Assembly: GCA_013416795.1 (NCBI GenBank)
Contig: RQSC01000518.1
Span: forward strand, 72,510 to 130,009
DNA length: 57,500 nt
Origin: Prasinococcaceae sp. CCMP 1430
Taxonomy: Eukaryota > Prasinodermophyta > Palmophyllophyceae > Prasinococcales > Prasinococcaceae
Reading direction: 5' to 3'
The notes beneath the pieces were generated by a model, which ran no database searches, was not told where the DNA came from, and worked only from the letters and a program-made list of their open reading frames with translations. Every line of letters begins with the position of its first letter. Within the stretch, counting starts at the first letter, position 1. Position numbers and translations under genes: made by a program. This document shows, piece after piece, positions 40,938-50,215 of the stretch.

Positions 40938-41633
40938 TGCCTTCGTGTGGCAAACCTCCCGCTGCCGCACGTGAAGAGCAAGTGTGCGTCAAAGGTCTTC
41001 CCCCCCTGGCCTCTCTCGCTCACGTGCGCGCACCGGGGACCTGGCGTGCGGCCTGGTGTGGAGGGCCGCGGTAGCGTGCACGCGCCGCCCGGGGGCCGAG
41101 CGCTAACTCGGCCCCCCTGTAGCTTCCTCCCCCGCCCGCCCGCTCGTCCGCTCTCGCGCTCGCTCCCTCCCCACCCCTCAGCCGGTTGCGATGTGGCGCG
41201 CGCGCGCTCGCTCTCGCGCCTCCGCCCTCGCGAGCTCAGCCCCTGGCCGGGTTCTCCCCGCGGCGGGCGCACGCGCGCGGCTGTTGGAACGCGCAGCGCC
41301 CTGCGCGCACACCCGCCGCAGCAGGCGCGCGCGGCGCTGCCGGCCGGCACCCCGAACGACCTCCCGAAGCGGTCCTGGGGTTAAGGTTACACTGTACAGT
41401 ACAGTATGAGTTATGGTTTAGGGTTTAGTCTTAGGGTTAGGGTCATGCGCTCGCGGCAGTTGGGCGCGGGCGCCCCTTCGTGCGACGTTCGACGAGGCTC
41501 GCGAGCGGGCGCCGGAGGGGGGGCGAGGGTGAGCCGCGAGGCGGGTGGGAGCGTCCGCGAGCATGCACGCGCATGCACGTGCACGGCTCACACTGCGCGC
41601 CGAGTGCGTCAGGCGCAGGTGCGGCGCGGCGGC
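40938..41633. promoter_or_regulatory. Head-to-head promoter region with telomere-like repeats
   Basis: These 696 bases separate YIPF6 and the CUE-domain gene. GGTTTAGGGTTTAG at 41415-41428 and TTAGGGTTAGGG at 41431-41442 form a short telomere-like cluster about 190 bases before the plus-strand start. GTACAGTACAG lies just before it. Confidence 0.55.
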
Positions 41634-42759
41634 ATGTCACGGGCGCTGTGTGCTCTCGTCGGCGCCGCCCGCGCTCTTGCGCTCGATGAGACCACCGCCG
41701 AGTACGCCATGCAGGCCGTGCGCGACGCTGCTGCGGGCGAGCTCGAAGTGGCAGAGCTCGCCGAATGTGTCAGCGGCGTGGACGAGGACTTTGATGGACT
41801 GGCATTGGATGAGAAGGCGCACAGGGTGGAGCGTGCGCTCGCCGTGCACCGGGAGGAGCAGCAGCTCGGGAAGCCGCGCGAGGGGCGGCAGTGTGCGCAG
41901 CAAGCGAGCGGGCGCGAAGGGCGTCAGGGCAGTGTCGAGAGGGAAGCAAACGCGGATGCGGTGGGCAATCGGCCGCGTCTACCGCCCGCAGCGCCGCCGG
42001 GCGGCTCAGGAGATCGGTGGGCGGACGCAGACGCCGCAGTTGTGTCCACCTCCGCACCCAGTCCGGCCGACACAGAGTACGGAACGAAGGACGAGGTCAT
42101 CGAGCTCCTGCGCGAGCTCGTCGGACGCGAGCTCTCCATGCGCGCCGCGCACTACATTCTTTGGAGGAAGCATGGTGGTGACCGCGACGCGGCTGCCGCG
42201 TGGCTCCTGGAGCACGGCGTTACGTCCGCAGAGAAGGCGTGCGCCGACGCGGTGGCTGCTGACGATAGGAGCAGGGAGGAGGAGCTTGAGCGCGAGGCGC
42301 GAGAGCGCCGCGCCGCTGCCGCGGCCATCCTAAGAGCAGGCCACGACCTACGAGCAGAGCCAACTGGTGACAAGCCGAAACGCCCGGGGCTCATCGTGCC
42401 CTATCACGACGGTGAGTCGACTCTGCGTGCTGCGGCAGGGGTGCCGGCGGTGTGCACACGAATGCCCACGCTGGCAGACGCAGTGAGCCCTCGCTTGTGT
42501 ACCGCTACGCGTGACGCTGACGCTTGCCAGCTTGCCCCACGAGCGCCCCGTAGGTCGTGCAAAACCCTCCAAAAGGAGCGCAGGCGGTGGCAAGAATAAA
42601 AAGGGTGGGGTAACAGGGGTTCGCTACAGGGATGGCATGGTAGTGCAGGCCAAGGATACGCAGGGGGGCAAATACCTCGTCGAACAGAAGGAGGAGTGGG
42701 ATGGGGGGTCCAAAGGCAAGGTTATCACGAAAGGCAAGCGCGGCAAGGGCTACGTGTGA
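41634..42759 (+). CDS. CUE-domain protein, CUEDC2-like, two exons
   Basis: CUE domains bind ubiquitin. Exon 1 is 41634-42411 and exon 2 is 42554-42759 (intron of 142 bases, donor GTGAGT, acceptor CCCCGTAG preceded by a CTGAC branch-like site), giving 327 residues. The N-terminal segment DETTAEYAMQAVRDA...DFDGLALDEKAHRVERAL parallels the CUEDC2 N-terminus. The CUE-like helices are EVIELLRELVGRELSMRAAHYIL and GGDRDAAAAWLLEHG. The C-terminal block KKGGVTGVRYRDGMVVQAKD, ending in a Lys/Gly tail, matches the conserved IRYxDxxVV end of that family. The acceptor CAG at 42530 was rejected because it breaks the frame. Confidence 0.72.
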
Positions 42760-42809
42760 TCTCTGCAACGCAACGCGCCTGCCATCTTCATTTGCAAGGT
42801 TGCATACAG

Positions 42810-44276
42810 TCATCTGCGCAACTGCAAAGACATTCGCATCTTTGCGGTCTCAGCCGCGCGGCGTGGTCGGCGCGCGCGGATGGTTGCGCCAGGGGGGGAG
42901 AAGAGGAGACCAGCAGACCGGGCAGCCTGGCGCTGTGTGCGCGGGTGCGTTGGCTCCACCGGCACGCATCTTGTCGAGGGTGGCGGAGGCGACGCAGTTA
43001 CGGCTTCGTCCGACGCCACGTCGCCCTTCTCCTCGCGGTGTGTGTCCGCGTGGGGAGATCTCGCGTGCGTCTCGTCCAGAGGCGCGCTTGGGCAGCCTGC
43101 CCGGATGCGCGTACTCGTGGGGCGCCTTATCGTCGATGCAGACGCAGGTGGGTGTCGCGCTCCGCCCAAATCAGTAAGCTCGATTCCTCGCAAGGCCCCC
43201 ATGGCCTCATCGACGTCCCAGCGCTGCGCCGGGTGCACCCAACAGGCCCCCAAGAGTACTTCATAGAGCTCCTTGCAGTCATCGGCCACATATTCACCCA
43301 TCGCGCTGAGCACGGCCTTAACTTTGGCCTCGAGCTTCGTGGGACGTGCAGTACTGCGACTTAAGCGCAGGGCGTCGAGCTGCTGCTCCAGCAGAGCGAC
43401 TCCAGCCGAACGCAGGGCGCGCAGGTCGATACACAGGTCGGCAGCCATCACGAGGAACGCCCACATATCGACTTCGTGGCCATACCTGGGGGAAGAGGTG
43501 TCTGGGGCTACGTAACCCGCCGTTCCAGGCCCATGGAGCGTCATTCGCCTTCGCATGCGCGCACTGTCGCAGTCGCTGCTGGAGCGATCCCTGCGTGTGG
43601 CCACGCCCTCGCTGCCCTGCAACGGCACCGCCGTGCCCCAATCGGCCATCTTCAGCACAACGCTGCGCACACTTCCTGTCGTAGCATCCCGCTGCAAGTC
43701 GCTCAAGAGGAGGTTCTCAGCCTTCAGGTCGCGCCACACAATGGACAGGTCGCGGAGGTCGCGCAGCCCTCGAAGCGTCTGCTTGAGCGCGTCAATTTTG
43801 ACTGCAACTGGCAAGCATTCCGCCTCGTGGAGCCGGAGGAGGGAACCGTGTTTGCACAATTCGAGTATCTGCGCGGCGTGGAAACCTCGGCCATCAGCGG
43901 AGCGCACCCATGTGAGCCCATGCACGCGTACTGCCGATGGAGCGCTGACCCACGTCAACTCATCCTTGACCGTGCTGTCGAACTGGGCGCCGTCCGCGCC
44001 AGCGAACGCGCCGCCCGCGACGACGACGCGCAGGCACACGCGTTTCGTTCCGTCGAGCACGGCAGCGAAAGCGAGCGCGTTTGCACCCTCTCCGAGGCAG
44101 CTGGAATCATTTCCCTTCGGCAGGCGGAGTCCTTCCCCGCCCGTTGCGCTGCCTGTGGCAAACGCGAGCCGCGCGGGCTGCACGACAGCGCACGCGCCGC
44201 CGAGAGGCGCTCGGACAGCGAGCGCGTGAAGAGCTGCCTCGGCGGCCGATGCCGATGCCACCGCGGCACCCTTCAT
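42810..44276 (-). CDS. Divergent protein kinase-like protein
   Basis: A single exon encodes 488 residues from the ATG at 44276. Kinase landmarks are a Gly-rich loop GEGANALAFAAV, the catalytic loop VWRDLKAENLLL (Asp 183, Asn 188; Trp replaces His of HRD), the metal-binding loop as ADWG (Asp 212) and the P+1 region GTAGYVAPD. The usual VAIK lysine appears as Arg in VCLRVVV (residue 83), so normal ATP anchoring is uncertain. The C-terminal 120 residues are disordered and rich in Pro, Ser and Arg. It could be a weakly active or pseudokinase. The family is not assigned. It converges on the CUE gene with 50 bases between stops. Confidence 0.75.
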   Translation of the reverse strand: MKGAAVASASAAEAALHALAVRAPLGGACAVVQPARLAFATGSATGGEGLRLPKGNDSSCLGEGANALAFAAVLDGTKRVCLRVVVAGGAFAGADGAQFDSTVKDELTWVSAPSAVRVHGLTWVRSADGRGFHAAQILELCKHGSLLRLHEAECLPVAVKIDALKQTLRGLRDLRDLSIVWRDLKAENLLLSDLQRDATTGSVRSVVLKMADWGTAVPLQGSEGVATRRDRSSSDCDSARMRRRMTLHGPGTAGYVAPDTSSPRYGHEVDMWAFLVMAADLCIDLRALRSAGVALLEQQLDALRLSRSTARPTKLEAKVKAVLSAMGEYVADDCKELYEVLLGACWVHPAQRWDVDEAMGALRGIELTDLGGARHPPASASTIRRPTSTRIRAGCPSAPLDETHARSPHADTHREEKGDVASDEAVTASPPPPSTRCVPVEPTHPRTQRQAARSAGLLFSPPGATIRARRPRRAAETAKMRMSLQLRR

Positions 44277-45023
44277 CCCCCAGTTCCTCCCCACCCCACC
44301 CACTCAACCCCCACCCCCCACCCACGCGCGTGCGTCCCGCGCGCGCGTGCCTGCCACCGACGCCCGCTCGGGCGCGGCGTCTGCCGCGGAGTCTGCCGCG
44401 GCGCGGCGCGCGTTGCGGCGCGCGCCGCAGTGGCGCGTTCGAAGGCGCCCGCCGAGTCGACAGCGCGCAGCGACCCCACGGCACACGCAAGCACGAACGA
44501 CTCTGAAAATCAGGTCTGAAACGAGCACAACAACAAACCACAGGCCAACGGCACGTACGTCGCTGCGCTCGAACGTTTCGCCCGTCCAAGCCGCCTTCAC
44601 AGGCGATTTCGTGTCGCTCTGAACTCATATGAAATTCTGATGATGAGGACTGCCTTCCGTTGATTTTGACCATCTGCGAGATGGCGCCGCGGTAGGGATG
44701 CCCGCACGAGGCGCGCCACAGCTGCACAGGGCGCGCAAAAAGGAAGAGGGAAGAAACAACTCCGCCCCCGCGCCCCCACTGCCCCCGCTCCCGCAGGCCA
44801 CCACACGCGCGCGCGCGCGCGCGGTGCGGGTGGAGTTGACTGCGCCATCGCTCACGAACCCCATCCCAACGCCCCTCACTCCCCAACCCACTGGCGCGCG
44901 CGGCACGGGGCCGCGTGCGAGGGAAAGGGCGCCAGTGCGACCCCGCGCGCGCGAGCGAGCGCATGCGCGGCAGAGATCGGCTGCACGCGGCACGCGTGAA
45001 CGTGAACAGCCGCATCAGCCGCC
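44277..45023. promoter_or_regulatory. Head-to-head promoter region, kinase and TPLATE
   Basis: These 747 bases are C-rich near the kinase start (44280-44330), mixed at 44510-44690 and have a CG run at about 44808-44822. No coding signal or TATA-like element was noted. Confidence 0.35.
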
Positions 45024-48000
45024 ATGGGAGACGCGCTTGAGGGCCGCCTGCGGCGAGCGCTGGGCTCGTCGGTGGCGGGGGCGACGCAGGCGTTGATGGT
45101 CGTGATGCGTGCGACGCATGCAGGCAAGGACATCGGCGCGTTCATACCCGACATCGTCGAGCATGTCTTGGAGACGCCCACGAGCTTTGCAGCGAAGCGT
45201 GCTGGGTACGCTGTGGTTGCCGCTGGGCTCGCGCCAAACGAGCCCGAGTGGGCGCGCGTCGCCAAGGCGATGAGGCTGGACATGGAGCACAACGACACAC
45301 AGGTCCGCATTGCAGCGTGGTCGCTGGCGCCGAGTCTTCCGTCTGAGAGGGCGGTCGAGCTCCTTCTCGGCGGGGGCAAAGAGATCTCCGCCGGCCTCAA
45401 GTCGACAGAGAGCGGCGAGGTCCGTGCCGCAGCCGTCCAGGGCCTGGGCGGCATGCTTCTCCGCGCCGACGTGCTTGGTCGCGTCTGCGAGTCCGAAGCG
45501 GCCGTCGAACAGGTAGAGCGCTGGACGGATATACTGGTTGGAGCGGCGACGGAGGATGACAGCCACCTAGCAGCTGCGGCAGCGTTCGCAGCCGCTGCGG
45601 CTTTTATTCGCGCGGGCGAGGAAGCGGCACTAGTCGTGACCGGGAAATATGGAGGCTCCGGCGTGCTGTGCGCTCACTCGCCGGGAGAATGTGACTCGCT
45701 GAGGGCGGCAGCTGCCGCAGAGCCCCTCGTCATTCGCCTCGCCGAGAAAGCCCGCGCCAGGCTTTGGGAGAAGCATGGCCTCGCGCTCTCTCGCGCAAAA
45801 GCGCTGCCCCTCGAGTCGCAGCCCACAGCTGTGCGCACCCTCGCCGCGGTTGTGTCAGCCACTGCTGGTGGTGGCGCGCCTGCTCTGCTCAGCGCGGCAC
45901 TCGGGCGTGTCCCGCCGGAGACGCCTCCCCAGGCCGAGCTCGCCTCCGCGTGCAACTTGGTAGGGCAGTTTTGTCTGGGCTGCCTCCGCTCGCCCAAAGA
46001 GGCGCTCCGGTATGCCGGAGCCCAGGGGCTGCTGGCGCTCGCAAGTCGTGCCAGCATGACTGAGTACGCCCGACCGGCATTGACGGCGTCGCTCTCGCTC
46101 ATGGGCAGCAGAGCGTTCGTCGCCGCGCGCGGCGAACTCATCACATGCGCCGCGAGGCATGTGCGCCATGTGGAAGCCCCGCTGCAATTTCCGCTGTTGA
46201 GGAGGCTCCTGCGATCATGCAAGGCCATACCTGAGAGCGAGGGGAGGCGCCGGGCCTTGTGTGCCGTCAGCAACGCCGCACTTATGCTGGGCGAAGCGGA
46301 GAAGTTGCGCGAAGGAGCGAGTTGCGTGACTGCATGTGCGTTCGCCCGCCTGACCGCTGATGGAGACATCCGCAAGGAGATGAATGCTGCGACATCGAGC
46401 GGACAGGGTGCCGCAGGTAGGGGCGAGTCGTTGCCTGCGTTCAGGGAGGAGCTCGTTGCCACTGTGCTGAGCGTGTGTGGCAGCAGGTGTCCGCCAGCCG
46501 CATCGCCACTCGGACAGCGAAGCGCGTGGGCCAGCGTCTGCGTTCAGTGCCTGCGCACGTGCCAGTCCTGCCTCGGGTGGCGATGCCACGGGGATGACAG
46601 CACAGACCATGGCTCTATTCATGGGCGCTCCGCTGCTCCTGCGGAGTGGCTGCGAATGCTTAGTGTGCTTGCGTCGATGCACCCGGCGAAGGCCGTGGGC
46701 GAGGATCGCATCGCTGATGAGGTGCAGGGCCTTCTCGCGACCCTACTTGCTCTCATCGGCAAGCTACCTGTGGAAGCTTTGAAACCGGTCGCGACGTGGG
46801 TAGTTGCGCAGCACTTGGCGTCTCCTGCTCCGGGGAGCGCCATTGCTGAGGCTGCGGTGCGCTCCGTCGAGAGACTGCTTGTTGCCGGCGACACGGCGGC
46901 GGTGCGGAGGGCCGCGATGGCAGCTACCAGCGAAAGCAGCGGAGTGCTGAAGCCGACACCGCGAGAAGTGGGCACGCGTGCAGGCATCGACGCGAGTGCA
47001 GCCGAGGCTGCGCTGCAGTCAGCGCTGGCGTTCGCACAGTCTGGAGGCACCATCGCGGAGAATCTCGCAGCGATCATCGAGCAGCACCTCGGGCAGCTAG
47101 GCTCAGCTGCAGATGCGCCGACGCGTGAGGCGGCGGTCGCCGTTGCCGGTCGGCTGCGCGAGGCGATCGAAGGCAGCGGCACATCGCTCGTCGCCAGCGA
47201 CACCGTCGGCGACCACTCGGCCGAGCTCCCTTTCGGGCCGCTGTCGTCGTTCGAGTATCACACAAGCGCAGCGAGGGCAGACAGGGAGCTGATTGACAAT
47301 TGCCGCGACATTGCGGCGGCAGAGGGTATCGTGGAGCGCTGCAGCAGTGCTTTGAATGGGCATGTCTCGGACGCGGTGGCAGCGTCAGGCGCTGCTGCGG
47401 CCGTCGCAGGAGCTGATGGGCCCGCCGCGACCGCCCAGCCGATCATTGGTGACGGTCTTGGCTCGCGTAGCGTGATGGGAGAGGCAGCGGATTGGGAGTG
47501 CGAGCTCGGGACCGAGGCGAGCGCTTGCAACGCAGGTGGCTTGGTGCAGCCGTGGCATGCGGACGCCCCGTCTGTTTGCGTCACTGGAGGGAGCGACCCC
47601 CTTTCGATTGAGGCCTCCGTGCTGCCTGACGCGGACGCGCGATGCGTCCGACTTTGCCTGAATGTCACCAACGCCACGGAAGTCACGGTTAGCAAAGCAG
47701 CCGTGCGCGTGGGCCTTGTTGGGCCAGTGGCGTTTGCTTCGCCTGCTGCGCACGCAATGGCTAGGCTTCCACGCTTGGCAGCGTCCGATAGCTGCGCCTT
47801 GGACTTTACGGTGGCGTGCACAGCGCCAGGGAGGGCCACCCTATGCGTCCAAGTCTTGCTTTACCCCGAGATCACTGGGCCCGACGACGAGGAGGAGGAC
47901 TGGGGCGCGGACGCGCACGCGCCCCCTCTGCCGAACGTTGCACCAAACGTGCTTCGCTGCGTTCCTTACACGCTGCCGATCTCCGCCACCTTCGTGCGGG

Positions 48001-48542
48001 CCCATTGTGCACCGGGGGATTTCTACACACGATGGGACGCCCTCCCACATGCGATCACCCTGCGAGCCTTGTACGCGGGTGGGGGCGGAAAGACCGGTGA
48101 GGGCTCTTCTGCGGCGAGATCTGCCGCCTCGTTCCTGTCAGCAATGGGCACAGCGAGGAGAAACAACCTGAGCGTTGTGGCTAGCACATCCGAACCTGTG
48201 CGCTCGGCGTCTCTGCTGGCGCGCACGTGGTGGGGAGACACGCTCGCACTTGCCCTGACGGAGACGCACACGGCATCGGTGTCGATCGCGGTGAGGTCAT
48301 CGAGCTTTCCGCTCGTCCACTCGGCGCGAGTGAGCGCGAGCGCATTTCTTGCTGACCTCTTTGGTGCCTCGCTGGTCGACGCTGAGAGCCGCCCGCGCGG
48401 GACCATCGGCGTCTCAGCAGACGTGGGTAGGCCGGGTCCCGGCAAGGCGACCACCGACGTACATGCGGCGGCGAAGAATCAGGACGCACTTGACCAGGCT
48501 GCGATTGCAGGATGGCGCGTGCTCAAGGGTGTCGCAGCATAG
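45024..48542 (+). CDS. TPLATE: TPLATE subunit of the TSET/TPLATE adaptor complex
   Basis: TPLATE is a large subunit of the ancient TSET complex, which drives clathrin-mediated endocytosis in plants. The intronless frame encodes 1172 residues. The N-terminal solenoid matches the plant protein in order: AGKDIGAFIPDIVEHVLETP, the stretch around DMEHNDTQVRIAAWSL, and GEVRAAAVQGLGGMLLRADVL. The C-terminal appendage-like part has SIEASVLPDADARCVRLCLNV, TLCVQVLLYPEI followed by acidic residues, and RCVPYTLPIS with FYTRWDALPHAITL. The charged C-terminal extension of plant TPLATE is short here. Similarity is moderate but collinear over the length. It is tail-to-tail with the DUF819 gene, with 76 bases between. 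Confidence 0.82.
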   Translation: MGDALEGRLRRALGSSVAGATQALMVVMRATHAGKDIGAFIPDIVEHVLETPTSFAAKRAGYAVVAAGLAPNEPEWARVAKAMRLDMEHNDTQVRIAAWSLAPSLPSERAVELLLGGGKEISAGLKSTESGEVRAAAVQGLGGMLLRADVLGRVCESEAAVEQVERWTDILVGAATEDDSHLAAAAAFAAAAAFIRAGEEAALVVTGKYGGSGVLCAHSPGECDSLRAAAAAEPLVIRLAEKARARLWEKHGLALSRAKALPLESQPTAVRTLAAVVSATAGGGAPALLSAALGRVPPETPPQAELASACNLVGQFCLGCLRSPKEALRYAGAQGLLALASRASMTEYARPALTASLSLMGSRAFVAARGELITCAARHVRHVEAPLQFPLLRRLLRSCKAIPESEGRRRALCAVSNAALMLGEAEKLREGASCVTACAFARLTADGDIRKEMNAATSSGQGAAGRGESLPAFREELVATVLSVCGSRCPPAASPLGQRSAWASVCVQCLRTCQSCLGWRCHGDDSTDHGSIHGRSAAPAEWLRMLSVLASMHPAKAVGEDRIADEVQGLLATLLALIGKLPVEALKPVATWVVAQHLASPAPGSAIAEAAVRSVERLLVAGDTAAVRRAAMAATSESSGVLKPTPREVGTRAGIDASAAEAALQSALAFAQSGGTIAENLAAIIEQHLGQLGSAADAPTREAAVAVAGRLREAIEGSGTSLVASDTVGDHSAELPFGPLSSFEYHTSAARADRELIDNCRDIAAAEGIVERCSSALNGHVSDAVAASGAAAAVAGADGPAATAQPIIGDGLGSRSVMGEAADWECELGTEASACNAGGLVQPWHADAPSVCVTGGSDPLSIEASVLPDADARCVRLCLNVTNATEVTVSKAAVRVGLVGPVAFASPAAHAMARLPRLAASDSCALDFTVACTAPGRATLCVQVLLYPEITGPDDEEEDWGADAHAPPLPNVAPNVLRCVPYTLPISATFVRAHCAPGDFYTRWDALPHAITLRALYAGGGGKTGEGSSAARSAASFLSAMGTARRNNLSVVASTSEPVRSASLLARTWWGDTLALALTETHTASVSIAVRSSSFPLVHSARVSASAFLADLFGASLVDAESRPRGTIGVSADVGRPGPGKATTDVHAAAKNQDALDQAAIAGWRVLKGVAA

Positions 48543-48618
48543 CTGGTGCCACTCGGCGTGCGCGTCGAAGGCGCTGCGTCGATTGCGTCGTAATTATTGA
48601 TTGTTGCTGTACTAATGC

Positions 48619-49995
48619 TCATGAGAGCACACCTCGCAGAGCTGGCAGCAAGGCAAGAGCAATGAATGTGGCGGTGGCGTTGCCAAGGTTGCCCAAAAGG
48701 ACACCTGGCGTGGCATCTGCGCCGCGCGCGGTCGCGAGCGCGGCAGCCGTCGCAGGTCCGCCCACAGCCGCGTTGCTACACAGCGCGGCATCTAGTGCCG
48801 AGATGCCAAACACCTCGCGCGCTGCAGCGATAGCCACAAGATGGGCTGCGTAAATCACTGTGAGGAGTAAAGCCACCGGTAGGAGCGTGTGTGGGTCGAG
48901 CCCTGCAATCCTGCCGCCCGAGATTCCTGCTGAGGCAAAGAAGAGCCCCAGCATTACGCGCGCGAGCGCCATGCCTGGGGCCTGCAGCGGCTGCAGCGCG
49001 CGTGGTGCAACGGTCGCCAGCGCCACGGTCGCCGCACTCGCCGCGACGATCGTGCTCGAGCCCACGCCGAGAGCGCCAACGAAGGCCACGATTGCAAGCG
49101 AAAGCGCCAGCGACGCAGTCAGCCCTTCGGCATCAATCTCGTCACTGCCGGTGCTGCCAGGACTGGATTCTGGTGCGCTGTCGCGTGCGCTCGCGCACTC
49201 TCTTGCGCCTTCTCGCCAAGCCAGCCAAAAGTTCACGGCAGGGAAGTAAAGGAGCGCCCCCAAGTTGTCTGCAGCTAAACCGAGCGCTACGACAGTCGAG
49301 GACACCCCGGCAGAATCAGCAACTGCGACGAAGTTGAATCCCCCCCCAATGTTCTTCGCAGCGAGTGCCGCTGAGAGCCCCGCTGCGTCTTCTACGCCCT
49401 TGCCCGCGAGCGAATCAAGTGCGCCCGTTAGCGATGCGCCGAGCAGCCATACACCGAGCAGCGCGCCGCCTGCCGCGCCTGCCGCCCCCATGGCGAATGC
49501 AGGCACAAGCCTCCCTGCACCGCGCACGATGCTGCGCAGGTCGGCACCTAACAGCAGCAGCGGCGTCGCCGAGGCCACCAGCGCGCTCTGCAATGCTCTG
49601 AGCTCGGTGGGGTCGACCAGCGAAGCGGCACCGATCGCGGCGCTGCCAGCATTGACGAGCACGGCGCCGGAGAGCATCGTCGCGACAGGCGCACTCAGCG
49701 CGCGCCCGAACGACGATCGCTGCGCGAGCGTAGACCCCGCAGCTGAGCAGAGCGCAAGAGCGGCCCACAGCGCAGTTCCGCTCAGTGCCGCACCGCCTGC
49801 TGTGCACACCGGCAGGGCGCGCGCCTGCGTGCACCATTGTGCTCCTTGCGTGTGTCGCGCCCGCGCGCGCAAAGTCCGCTCACATCGGCGTGGCCTGCGT
49901 AGTGGCGGCGGTGGCGCCACGCTGCCGCGCGCTGCGCGCATCGCTGTGTGACACCGCCGCGCGTGGCCCGTCGCTGTCCTGGGGTTGCGGTGCAT
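48619..49995 (-). CDS. DUF819 integral membrane protein, probably plastid envelope
   Basis: A single exon encodes 458 residues from the ATG at 49995. A second ATG at 49941 is possible. About ten hydrophobic helices are visible. The motif AKNIGGGFNFVAVADS with ALGLAADNLGALLYF is the core signature of the DUF819 family (bacterial YjcL-like and plant plastid members). A second conserved half is ALCSNAAVGGPATAAAL near the C-terminus. The first 60 residues are rich in Arg, Pro and Ala, as expected of a transit peptide. The transported substrate is not known for the family. Confidence 0.82.
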   Translation of the reverse strand: MHRNPRTATGHARRCHTAMRAARGSVAPPPPLRRPRRCERTLRARARHTQGAQWCTQARALPVCTAGGAALSGTALWAALALCSAAGSTLAQRSSFGRALSAPVATMLSGAVLVNAGSAAIGAASLVDPTELRALQSALVASATPLLLLGADLRSIVRGAGRLVPAFAMGAAGAAGGALLGVWLLGASLTGALDSLAGKGVEDAAGLSAALAAKNIGGGFNFVAVADSAGVSSTVVALGLAADNLGALLYFPAVNFWLAWREGARECASARDSAPESSPGSTGSDEIDAEGLTASLALSLAIVAFVGALGVGSSTIVAASAATVALATVAPRALQPLQAPGMALARVMLGLFFASAGISGGRIAGLDPHTLLPVALLLTVIYAAHLVAIAAAREVFGISALDAALCSNAAVGGPATAAALATARGADATPGVLLGNLGNATATFIALALLPALRGVLS

Positions 49996-50215
49996 TACAG
50001 TAGACTTTCGCTGCGCCGCACGAATTTACTGCACGTTTCGGCCCGCGCGGCGCGAGGTGCGCAGGGAGGTCTCATTGGGGGTTGACGCTGCAGGGGCGCG
50101 CACACGAGCAGCGCAGCGCGCCCGCCCTGCAGAGAAGCGCGAGTACCCGCACAGTCTGGGTCCGCGGACGCTGGCTGCCTCACCCGCGAGCGCCGCTGCG
50201 GCCTCGGGGTGGGAT

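Noticed and set aside
41411-41443. Chromosome end (telomere)
   Set aside because: Only three to four short mixed TTTAGGG/TTAGGG units, with genes on both sides.
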